From the NCBI GenBank assembly GCA_007136055.1, contig SLHT01000103.1:1-13342 (forward strand): a stretch of DNA of 13,342 nucleotides, in the 5' to 3' direction. Below are positions 1 to 6,534 of this stretch, piece by piece. This DNA is from Syntrophomonadaceae bacterium. Lineage in GTDB: Bacteria > Bacillota > Dethiobacteria > DTU022. Position 1 is the first letter of the stretch; every line of letters begins with the position of its first letter. Position numbers and translations under genes: made by a program. The notes beneath the pieces are model-generated. The model was not told the DNA's origin. It did no database searches and worked only from the letters and a program-made list of their open reading frames with translations.

Positions 1-90
1 ACCCAGGATTTTGCCGATGAGATCGGCGCGGACGGATGGGCTCCCGATGCAGCATCAGCTAAAGACCTGGCCCTGAAGTTAGTCGGCTAA
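1..90 (+). CDS. Corrinoid protein (MtbC/MttC-like), C-terminal fragment
   Basis: Only the last 29 residues are visible; the gene begins before the window. The frame starting at base 1 ends in TAA at 88-90. It contains the segment DEIGADGWAPDA and then an alternating Ala/Leu/Lys helix ending KLVG. This is how the cobalamin-binding Rossmann domain of methyltransferase corrinoid proteins (MttC, MtbC, MtgC relatives) typically ends. In that family the protein carries the methyl group on Co between a substrate-specific methyltransferase and a second methyltransferase. An MttB-family gene 40 bases downstream and an MtgA-like gene further on support the call. The cofactor-ligand motif (DxHxxG) lies outside the window and cannot be checked. 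Confidence 0.8.
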   Translation, partial: TQDFADEIGADGWAPDAASAKDLALKLVG

Positions 91-130
91 ACCGTGCTTA
101 AACCTAGCGGAGAAAGGAGAGTTTGGGAAA

Positions 131-1585
131 ATGAAAAGTAGTTATAAAGTGCAAGATTCTAATTTCCTGCAGGTTCTCTCCGATGACCAGTGCCGTCGCT
201 TAGTGGCTGCGGCAATGGAAGTCCTGGAAAGAACCGGGGTTACATATCATGATGAAGAAGCATTAGATAGAATGAAAAAAGCCGGATGCCTGGTTGACGG
301 AAAAAGGGTGCGGATTCCTTTCAGGCTTGTTGAAAGTGCATTGAATTCAGTGCCGCGCAAGGTTTCGCTGAGCGACAGCAGAACAGGTAAGCGGGTTATG
401 GAGATGGAAGGCGGTAATGCCTACTTCGGAACAGGTTCCGATACTCCTAATTTTATCGATCCATACACTCAGGATCGGATAAAGGCCAGCCGTAAAACGG
501 TGCAGATGGCAACAAAGGTTATTGATGCCCTGCCAAACCTGGACTTTGTGATGTCTCTCGGTATCGTTCAGGATGTGCACCAGCTAGTTTATGACCGCTA
601 CCAGTTTCAAGCGATGGTCCTAAACACCTCGAAGCCGATTGTTATTACTGCTATCGATGAGCCCGGTTATTCAGACATTATTCAAATGTGTGAAATTATC
701 GCCGGTGGTGAAGCAGAACTAAGAAACAATCCGTTCCTCACTCTTTATGCTGAGCCGATTTCTCCTCTGCAGCACCCCAACGATTCAGCCCGTAAATTGA
801 TGCTGGCAGCGAAAAAAGGCTTGCCTGTTGTTTATACTCCTTGCATCATGGCCGGCGGAACTGTTCCGGCGACCCTGGCAGGCGCTATGGCCAACGGTCT
901 GGCTGAAAGCCTGAGCGGCCTGGTTCTGAACCAGGTAACCTCTCCGGGCAGTCCCTTCATCATGGGTGGCGTTTTCACAGTAATGGACATGCAGACTACA
1001 ATCTTTGCTTACGGTGCGCCTGAATTCGATTTGATGATGGCTGCCTTAGGCGATATTTCCAATTATCTTGACCTGCCCATGTTCGGCACCTGCGGCTGCA
1101 CCGATGCCAAGGCTGTTGACGAGCAGGCCCTGATTGAGGGGGCTATGTCAATTCTGCTTACCGCCCAGTCTGGTGCAAACCTTAACCACGATGTTGGTTA
1201 TATCGAGCATGGTAACACTGCTTCTCTTGAATACCTGACCATCTGTGACGATATGATTGGTATAGCACGTAAAATCGTTAACGGCATAGACGTAAATGAA
1301 GATACTTTGGCCCTTGATGTTATCGACAAGGTTGGCCCTGGTGGCCATTTCCTCGCCGAAGAGCATACCATGAAGCATTTCAGGACAGAAACATGGTATC
1401 CTGAAATGTTTACCAGGCAGATTTATGAGAACTGGGAAGCTGAAGGCAGTAAAACACTATTTGATAAAGCTAATGAAAAGGTAATTGATATCCTGGAGAA
1501 TTATGAGCCTGAGCCTCTGCCGAAAGATGTACAGCAGAAGATCACCGATATCATTGCCAATGCGGAATCGAAACTGAATAAATAG
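131..1585 (+). CDS. MttB-family (COG5598) methyltransferase, non-pyrrolysine type, copy 1
   Basis: This 484-residue protein is full length for the trimethylamine methyltransferase (MttB) family, a TIM-barrel enzyme that moves a methyl group from a methylated amine to a corrinoid protein. Family-like segments are the N-terminal AAMEVLERTGVTYHDEEA (about residues 27-44), the Gly-rich stretch with TLAGAMANGLAESLSG near the middle, FGTCGCTDAK (residues 318-327) and the late VGPGGHFLAEEHT. True MttB enzymes have an amber codon read as pyrrolysine in this later half. Here the frame is open throughout, so it belongs to the non-Pyl branch, whose characterised members (MtgB, MtpB, MtcB) use quaternary amines such as glycine betaine, proline betaine or carnitine. 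The start ATG has an AAAGGAGA ribosome site 9 bases upstream. It follows the corrinoid gene and precedes the hydantoinase-like gene, probably in one operon. Substrate unknown. Confidence 0.88.
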   Translation: MKSSYKVQDSNFLQVLSDDQCRRLVAAAMEVLERTGVTYHDEEALDRMKKAGCLVDGKRVRIPFRLVESALNSVPRKVSLSDSRTGKRVMEMEGGNAYFGTGSDTPNFIDPYTQDRIKASRKTVQMATKVIDALPNLDFVMSLGIVQDVHQLVYDRYQFQAMVLNTSKPIVITAIDEPGYSDIIQMCEIIAGGEAELRNNPFLTLYAEPISPLQHPNDSARKLMLAAKKGLPVVYTPCIMAGGTVPATLAGAMANGLAESLSGLVLNQVTSPGSPFIMGGVFTVMDMQTTIFAYGAPEFDLMMAALGDISNYLDLPMFGTCGCTDAKAVDEQALIEGAMSILLTAQSGANLNHDVGYIEHGNTASLEYLTICDDMIGIARKIVNGIDVNEDTLALDVIDKVGPGGHFLAEEHTMKHFRTETWYPEMFTRQIYENWEAEGSKTLFDKANEKVIDILENYEPEPLPKDVQQKITDIIANAESKLNK

Positions 1586-1619
1586 TAATCAACCTTCTAT
1601 AATTGGTGGGGGTTATTTT

Positions 1620-3635
1620 ATGGCGAATCTGGCAATAGGAATAGATACCGGAGGCACATTTACCGACGGAGTCATCTTCGACTTGGATAAAAAAACAGTA
1701 GCTGCTAAAACAAAAGTCGAAACAACACGACACAATCTAAAGCTCGCCATAAACAGCTGTCTCGATAATCTTATCGGTGTTTTTAAAGAGAATAACGGTA
1801 ACCAGGTGGAAATCGGACAGATCAAGATGGTATCGTTATCGACAACACTTGCCACTAATGCGATAGTAGAAGGTCAGGGAGCAGAGGTAGGCCTGATCCA
1901 GATTGGGTTTGAGCCCCATCAGGGCCTGCCTACTCCCTATTATGCTTCTGTTCCTGGCGGTTGTAACATTAAAGGAAGAATCAAGGAAGAATTAGATTTA
2001 GATGCTGCCAGGGAAGCAGTTCTGGAAATGAAAGATCAGGTTGATGCTTTTGCCATCTCTGGTTACCTGAGTGTCCGTAACCCGATTCAAGAGATGCAGG
2101 TATCAGATTTGATCCATGAATTAACGGGCTACCCTGTGGTTGCCGCACACCAGCTAAGCACAGATCTCGGTATGCATGAGCGGACTGTTACTGCTGTTTT
2201 GAACGCTCGCCTGATGCCGCTGATTACAGATTTGATGGACTCTGTCAAACATGGCATGGAGAGGTTGAAAATTGAAGCTCCCCTGATGGTTGTTCGCGGA
2301 GACGGCAGCCTGATTAGTGAAACCGCAGCCCGCGAAAAACCGATTGAAACAATTTTATCAGGGCCTGCAGCGAGTATTATCGGCGCGCTTACTTTGACGG
2401 GTATTCAAGAAGGAATTGTTATCGATATGGGCGGTACAACCACCGATGTTGCGGTCCTTCATGAAGGGCGGCCGTCTATAAACAAAGAAGGGGCCGAGGT
2501 CGGCGGCTGGATGACCAGGGTTAAAGCTGCGCACATAACTACTATCGGACTGGGGGGTGACAGCCTGGTCCAGGTTTCCAAAAACGCAGAGCTGTCAGTT
2601 GGTCCGCAGCGAGTATTTCCGCTGTGCTGGATTGCTTCACAATATCCTTACCTGACTGAAGAACTGGAAATAATTAAGCCAATTGATTATTCTTCTATGG
2701 ATACACAGCCCACCATCATTCTGACCTATATCAGGGATCCTTTAAATATCAAGCTAACCCAAACCGAACAGCAAATTCTCGATTTAATTAAAGAAGGTCC
2801 GCATACACTACATTATATCAGCAGGACATTAAACAAAGAAATTGATCTTTTGCCATGGCAAAGGCTGGTCAACGTTGCTTCTGTTCATCGTGCTTCATTG
2901 ACTCCGACAGATATTTTACACGTAAATGGTCAATTAGACCTCTGGGAGAGTCGGGCGGCTGAACTTGGAACTGCTATGCTGGCCGACCGTTACCGTGTTT
3001 CTGTAGAGGAATTTACAAACTCAGTGATGGAAGAAATACTGTTTATGTTGGCCGGACTTACCATAGACCGCCTGTTAGAAGAAGAAGGTGCCGATTTCTC
3101 GTTGAAAGATGAAGCAAGCGGTACTTATATCTTAAAACGTATCTTGAATAGAGATGAAAATAATCCTAACTGTCAGGTTCGGTTTACAGCTGACTTGAAA
3201 TACCCGATGATTGCTGTTGGTGCTCCTGTCGAGGCATATTTCCCTAACCTGGCTGAAAGGCTACAGGCAGAACTACATCTTCCCAGTTATGCTGATGTTG
3301 CCAATGCTGTGGGAACAGTGAGCGGTCAGGCTGTAGAAAGGGTAACTATCTTGATCAAGCCGGGTGAAGGTGGAGGTTTTTTAGTCCATACCCCGCGCCA
3401 GAGAGAATTTTTTATGATCTTTGACGAAGCGATCGATTATGCCTGTAAAGAAGGCCAAAGGTATGTTTATGAGCAGGCTTTTGAAATGGGTGCTGTAGAC
3501 ATCGAAACAATGGTCGAGCGGCAGGATAGATACAGCAAGATGTCAGCAACTGCTGACAAAGATAATATGGACCAAAAATTGTTTATTGAAAGTACCATAG
3601 AGGTTTCGGCTATAGGGAAGCCGTGGAGTGAATAG
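1620..3635 (+). CDS. Hydantoinase/oxoprolinase-family (COG0145-like) ASKHA-domain protein
   Basis: This 671-residue protein starts with the phosphate-binding motif GIDTGGTFTD (residues 7-16) and has a second one, IDMGGTTTD (268-276), the pair that defines the ATP-binding actin-like fold of hydantoinase A/5-oxoprolinase proteins. The usual continuation after GLGGDS and VGPQ (around residues 310-325) differs from classical HyuA: a charged linker follows, then a helix-rich stretch (about 378-440) resembling a winged-helix segment, including SLTPTDIL. The C-terminal third ends in ANAVGTVSGQ, found in related proteins. No HyuB partner is adjacent. The gene begins 34 bases after the first mttB-like gene, with GGTGGGGG as ribosome site. 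Its place among corrinoid methyltransferase genes suggests a role in substrate processing or in ATP-dependent activation of the corrinoid protein. That role is inference; family membership is firm, function is not. Confidence 0.8.
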   Translation: MANLAIGIDTGGTFTDGVIFDLDKKTVAAKTKVETTRHNLKLAINSCLDNLIGVFKENNGNQVEIGQIKMVSLSTTLATNAIVEGQGAEVGLIQIGFEPHQGLPTPYYASVPGGCNIKGRIKEELDLDAAREAVLEMKDQVDAFAISGYLSVRNPIQEMQVSDLIHELTGYPVVAAHQLSTDLGMHERTVTAVLNARLMPLITDLMDSVKHGMERLKIEAPLMVVRGDGSLISETAAREKPIETILSGPAASIIGALTLTGIQEGIVIDMGGTTTDVAVLHEGRPSINKEGAEVGGWMTRVKAAHITTIGLGGDSLVQVSKNAELSVGPQRVFPLCWIASQYPYLTEELEIIKPIDYSSMDTQPTIILTYIRDPLNIKLTQTEQQILDLIKEGPHTLHYISRTLNKEIDLLPWQRLVNVASVHRASLTPTDILHVNGQLDLWESRAAELGTAMLADRYRVSVEEFTNSVMEEILFMLAGLTIDRLLEEEGADFSLKDEASGTYILKRILNRDENNPNCQVRFTADLKYPMIAVGAPVEAYFPNLAERLQAELHLPSYADVANAVGTVSGQAVERVTILIKPGEGGGFLVHTPRQREFFMIFDEAIDYACKEGQRYVYEQAFEMGAVDIETMVERQDRYSKMSATADKDNMDQKLFIESTIEVSAIGKPWSE

Positions 3636-3760
3636 TGCAGGGCAGGAACCGGAAATTAAAATTTATGGAGTCACAAAATAGAGAGAAAGTGCTGAACAGC
3701 AGTAAATAATTTACATGAGGAGGTTTGGTGCCGGTATTATAAAATCCGGTGAGTGCGAAA

Positions 3761-4555
3761 ATGATTATAATTGGAGAATTAATTAATTCAACCCGCAAGG
3801 CAATTAAGAAAGCGATTGATGAAGGGGATGTTAAATACATCCAGGATCTCGCGGTCAGGCAGGAAGAAGCAGGTGCTGACTATATTGATGTCAATGCCGG
3901 AGCATATGTGCATGATGAAGCAAAACACCTGGTCTGGCTGGTAGAAAAAGTTCAGGAAGTGGTTAGCAAACCCTTAGCGCTGGACAGCCCTGATCCCAAG
4001 GCCCTGGAAGCTGCATTGAAGGTGCATGAAGGTGTACCGATGATTAATTCTATTAGTCTTGAAAAGGAACGTTATGAGCAGGTTGTGCCCCTGGTTAAGG
4101 AATCAGGATCTCAGGTTGTGGCTCTCTGCATGAGCGATGAAGGTATGCCCGAAACTGCTGACGATCGTCTTGAAGTAGCCAAGGTCCTTCTTAATGATCT
4201 CGATAAAGACGGAATTGATTTAACCAAAGTATTTCTTGACCCCCTGATTAAGCCAGTCAGCGTTGATGGCGAGTATGGGCCCCAGGCTCTTGATGCAATT
4301 GAAAGAATTGCTGCTCTTCAGTCAGGCGCTCACATAACCAGTGGATTGAGCAATATTTCGTTTGGTTTGCCGCACCGTGCTTTACTGAATCAAGCCTTTA
4401 TTGTTCTTGCCATGGGCAGAGGAATGGATTCAGCAATCGTTGACCCCCTTGATAAGAAAAAAATGAGTCTGGTCAAAGCCACTGAAGTTATTCTAAACCT
4501 TGATCCCTATGCCATGAATTATCTGAAAGCAGCACGAGCAGATAAATTGATATAA
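3761..4555 (+). CDS. Methylcorrinoid:tetrahydrofolate methyltransferase (MtgA/AcsE-like)
   Basis: A 264-residue TIM-barrel protein of the pterin-binding (dihydropteroate synthase-like) family. Seen in order: the start MIIIGELINS, YIDVNAG (residues 41-47, pterin-site Asp and Asn), ALDSPDP (73-79), MINSIS (94-99), FLDPLI (158-163) and SGLSNISFGLP (194-204). These match AcsE/MtgA-type enzymes, which exchange methyl groups between a corrinoid protein and tetrahydrofolate. Within this cluster it would produce methyl-THF from the methyl group removed by the MttB homologues. An upstream GTG at 3749 could add four residues. I prefer ATG 3761 because GGTGAG lies 7 bases before it and homologues typically begin at MII(I/V)GE. 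A stronger GAGGAGG at about 3716-3722 sits too far from either start. A corrinoid/iron-sulfur protein of the acetyl-CoA pathway is a possible alternative partner. Confidence 0.88.
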   Translation: MIIIGELINSTRKAIKKAIDEGDVKYIQDLAVRQEEAGADYIDVNAGAYVHDEAKHLVWLVEKVQEVVSKPLALDSPDPKALEAALKVHEGVPMINSISLEKERYEQVVPLVKESGSQVVALCMSDEGMPETADDRLEVAKVLLNDLDKDGIDLTKVFLDPLIKPVSVDGEYGPQALDAIERIAALQSGAHITSGLSNISFGLPHRALLNQAFIVLAMGRGMDSAIVDPLDKKKMSLVKATEVILNLDPYAMNYLKAARADKLI

Positions 4556-4588
4556 AAACAGCTTGAAAGTTTTAAGATTATATTAAAA

Positions 4589-4694
4589 AGGCCGAAAAAG
4601 CTTCGCAAAGTTATGGGTTACCAGGCCTGCAGTTTCAAAAGGCATGGGAAAGTTTGCCGGAGTAAGGTGTCCCGGGTCTGCAGCTGCCTTGAAA
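4589..4694 (+). other. Possible structured RNA leader before the second mttB-like gene
   Basis: The 193 bases between the methyltransferase genes contain no convincing ORF but hold nested inverted repeats. AGGCC (4589-4593) pairs with GGCCT (4624-4628). TTTCAA plus GGCA (4633-4638, 4641-4644) pairs with TGCC plus TTGAAA (4685-4688, 4689-4694), a 10-bp stem with a 2-base bulge. Inside it GGGA (4646-4649) can pair with TCCC (4670-4673). No clear promoter or U-tract terminator is visible. It could be a processed intergenic structure, a riboswitch-like leader or a degenerate element. I could not match it to the cobalamin or c-di-GMP consensus. Confidence 0.3.
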
Positions 4695-4748
4695 TAAAAA
4701 CCATGAAATGTTGACTTAAAGCGGTGTATCAAAGGAAGGGTGGTAAAA

Positions 4749-6170
4749 ATGATTAGCCGTGAAATAAAAGCTTTTAACTATCTGAGTGAAGAAGAGCTGG
4801 AAAAGATTCATCAGGCAACCCTGACTATACTTGAAAAAAACGGTATTGCATTTCACTCGGAAGAAGCAAGGGAAATATTGAAAAAAGGTGGCGCAAAGGT
4901 AGAAGGTGAAACAGTGTATTTCCCCCCAAAGATGGTTATGGAACAGGTAGCCCATGCTCCTGCTGAATTTACGCTGCATGCCAGGAATCCTGAAAATAGC
5001 GTTGTGGTAGGCGGTAATAGTACAGTTCATGCTCCGGGTTACGGTTCGCCCTACGTAATGGATTACGTGCAAAACGAAAGAAGAAGTGCCACCTTCGAAG
5101 ATTACGTGGCTTTTACTAAACTTGCCGGCAACAGCGGAAGTCTTGATGTGGTAGGCGGGGTTCTGGTTGAACCTAACGATATTGAAGATCACCTCAGACA
5201 CGCGAAAATGTTTCATACTGCTGTAAAATATACCGATAAATGCCTGATGGGCAGTGCAATGGGCGGTAAAAAAGCGCAGGAAAGCTTAGAGATGGCCGGT
5301 ATTATTTTCGGCGGAGTTGATCACGTCAGGAAGAATCCTGCTCTCATCTCCCTGATTAATACTAACAGCCCCCTTGAATTTGACCCGCGAATGTTGGAAG
5401 CACTGATGGTTTACGCCCGAAACAACCAACCGGTTATCATTGCCGCTCTTGCTATGACCGGGACTACTTCGGCAGTGACCCTGGCCGGATCGCTGGTTCA
5501 GCAGAGTGCCGAAATACTTTCAGGTGTTGTTCTGGCCCAGTTGATTAATCCCGGCACGCCGGTTGCTTTCGGTTCAGCTTCCAGTGTTGTCGATATGAGA
5601 ACAGGAAACCTGGCTATTGGCAGCCCCGAGTCTGTAAAAATGTTTTCTGTAATTGCCCAGCTGGCCAGGTACTATGGTTTGCCTTCACGCGGTGGTGGCT
5701 CACTGACAGATGCTTTGATTCCCGATTCTCAAAGTGGTTATGAATCGATGATGGTTCTCCTGGTTAACGTGGTAAGTGGAATTAACTTTATGCTCCATTC
5801 TGTGGGCCTGCTTGAAAACTACATGACCATGTCTTATGAAAAATTTGTTATCGATGATGAAATGCTCGGCATGGTTAAATCCTTCAGCCAGGGTTTTCCG
5901 ATTAATGAAGAAACGCTTGCTGTCGATACTATCATCGATGTAGGCAGTGGTGGAAACTACATAGCTGATATGCACACCTTTAATCATATGAAAGACATGC
6001 GCATTCCATTTATAAGTGCGAGAGATAACTATGCCGGTGTTAAGGAACTTACTGATACGGCACAGCGTGCTCATGAATACTGCAAGTCAGTGCTTCAGGA
6101 TTACCAGGCTCCGCCTCTCGACGAAAAGATAGAGGCGGAATTGAACAAATATATCGAAGGCATATCTTAA
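4749..6170 (+). CDS. MttB-family (COG5598) methyltransferase, non-pyrrolysine type, copy 2
   Basis: A 473-residue homologue of the protein at 131-1585, with the same order of landmarks: LTILEKNGIAFHSEEA near the N-terminus, the middle TLAGSLVQQSAEILSG, SRGGGSLTDA (residues 313-322) and DVGSGGNYIADMHT near the end. The frame has no internal amber codon, so it is not a pyrrolysine enzyme. Like copy 1 it should demethylate a methylated amine, or a related N- or S-methyl compound, and pass the methyl to the corrinoid protein. The two copies differ clearly in sequence, including the segment FGTCGCTDAK versus SRGGGSLTDA, so they may serve different substrates. I chose ATG 4749 over GTG 4740 because AGGAAGGG (4733-4740) is 8 bases before the ATG and would overlap the GTG. 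A terminator follows 85 bases after the stop. Confidence 0.87.
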   Translation: MISREIKAFNYLSEEELEKIHQATLTILEKNGIAFHSEEAREILKKGGAKVEGETVYFPPKMVMEQVAHAPAEFTLHARNPENSVVVGGNSTVHAPGYGSPYVMDYVQNERRSATFEDYVAFTKLAGNSGSLDVVGGVLVEPNDIEDHLRHAKMFHTAVKYTDKCLMGSAMGGKKAQESLEMAGIIFGGVDHVRKNPALISLINTNSPLEFDPRMLEALMVYARNNQPVIIAALAMTGTTSAVTLAGSLVQQSAEILSGVVLAQLINPGTPVAFGSASSVVDMRTGNLAIGSPESVKMFSVIAQLARYYGLPSRGGGSLTDALIPDSQSGYESMMVLLVNVVSGINFMLHSVGLLENYMTMSYEKFVIDDEMLGMVKSFSQGFPINEETLAVDTIIDVGSGGNYIADMHTFNHMKDMRIPFISARDNYAGVKELTDTAQRAHEYCKSVLQDYQAPPLDEKIEAELNKYIEGIS

Positions 6171-6226
6171 GCGTTACAGTTAGGCACTTTAAGTAATTAG
6201 TAAAACCCTGATGAGTGGTGAGATAA

Positions 6227-6247
6227 GGAACCTGTCCCCTTGTCCCA
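6227..6247 (+). repeat. REP-like repeat half-unit (GGAACCTGTCCCC motif)
   Basis: The bases GGAACCTGTCCCC followed directly by TTGTCCCA form a motif I recall as a dispersed intergenic repeat in Clostridia/Peptococcaceae genomes, often close to REP-associated Y1 transposases. Only one arm is present; no complementary GGGGACAGGTTCC arm occurs nearby. It sits between the stop of the second mttB-like gene and the terminator hairpin, consistent with a decayed copy. No transposase is in the window. Confidence 0.4.
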
Positions 6248-6254
6248 CTTATAT

Positions 6255-6304
6255 AAAACGGTTGTCCTGGAATTATTGCAATTACAGGATAACCGTTTTT
6301 AATT
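6255..6304 (+). terminator. Rho-independent terminator of the methyltransferase cluster
   Basis: AAAACGGTTGTCCTG (6255-6269) pairs with CAGGATAACCGTTTT (6285-6299) over 15 bp with one G-U pair and a 15-base AT-rich loop, followed by further T and A residues (TAATTTT). The A/T ends of the stem make it potentially bidirectional, but there is no converging gene. Confidence 0.8.
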
Positions 6305-6389
6305 TTCATGGCATCGTAGCCTGCCCGATTCCATTTTGTTATATATATATAAATATACTCTTTTGATTTATATTGAACATCTAAAGGAA

Positions 6390-6413
6390 ATTAATTTATT
6401 AAGTGTAATTAAT
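6390..6413. promoter_or_regulatory. AT-rich inverted repeat upstream of the cyclase promoter
   Basis: ATTAATT (6390-6396) and AATTAAT (6407-6413) form a 7-bp inverted repeat with a 10-base spacer, about 30 bases upstream of the -35 box. It could be a regulator site or an UP-like element. Such repeats arise easily by chance here, because the whole stretch 6300-6440 is very AT-rich and holds no gene. Confidence 0.2.
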
Positions 6414-6442
6414 AACATAGATGCAAATAGATTTTTTACTGT

Positions 6443-6472
6443 TTGACATTTTTGGACTATTGTTGCTATAAT
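6443..6472 (+). promoter_or_regulatory. Sigma-A-type promoter for the cyclase gene
   Basis: TTGACA (6443-6448) and TATAAT (6467-6472) are both exact consensus boxes with an 18-base spacer. Transcription would start near 6480 and give a leader of about 55 bases before the AGGAGG ribosome site (6524-6529) and ATG 6535. With the terminator upstream, this marks the cyclase gene as a separate, potentially strongly expressed unit. Confidence 0.85.
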
Positions 6473-6534
6473 TTTTTTAGAAAAGGTATGTTTCACAACG
6501 ATTATAGGGTATTTTAAAAAACTAGGAGGTTATC

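Noticed and set aside
3749..3760. GTG start of the MtgA-like gene
   Set aside because: ATG 3761 has GGTGAG 7 bases upstream and gives the family's usual MIIIGE start. The GTG itself lies within that ribosome site.
4589..4680. c-di-GMP-I or cobalamin riboswitch
   Set aside because: Fragments such as CGCAAAG and TGGGAAA recall these classes, but the required order of conserved blocks (GAAA tetraloop stem or the GCCACTG-type core) is missing.
4716..5216. Minus-strand ORF of 166 codons, and other minus-strand ORFs across the window
   Set aside because: They lie antisense to well-supported genes, have Cys/His/Phe-rich composition typical of shadow frames, and show no family motifs.
131..6170. 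Pyrrolysine-type trimethylamine methyltransferase (mttB proper)
   Set aside because: Neither MttB homologue contains an in-frame TAG; each is read through at full length with sense codons only. No pylT-like tRNA is visible.
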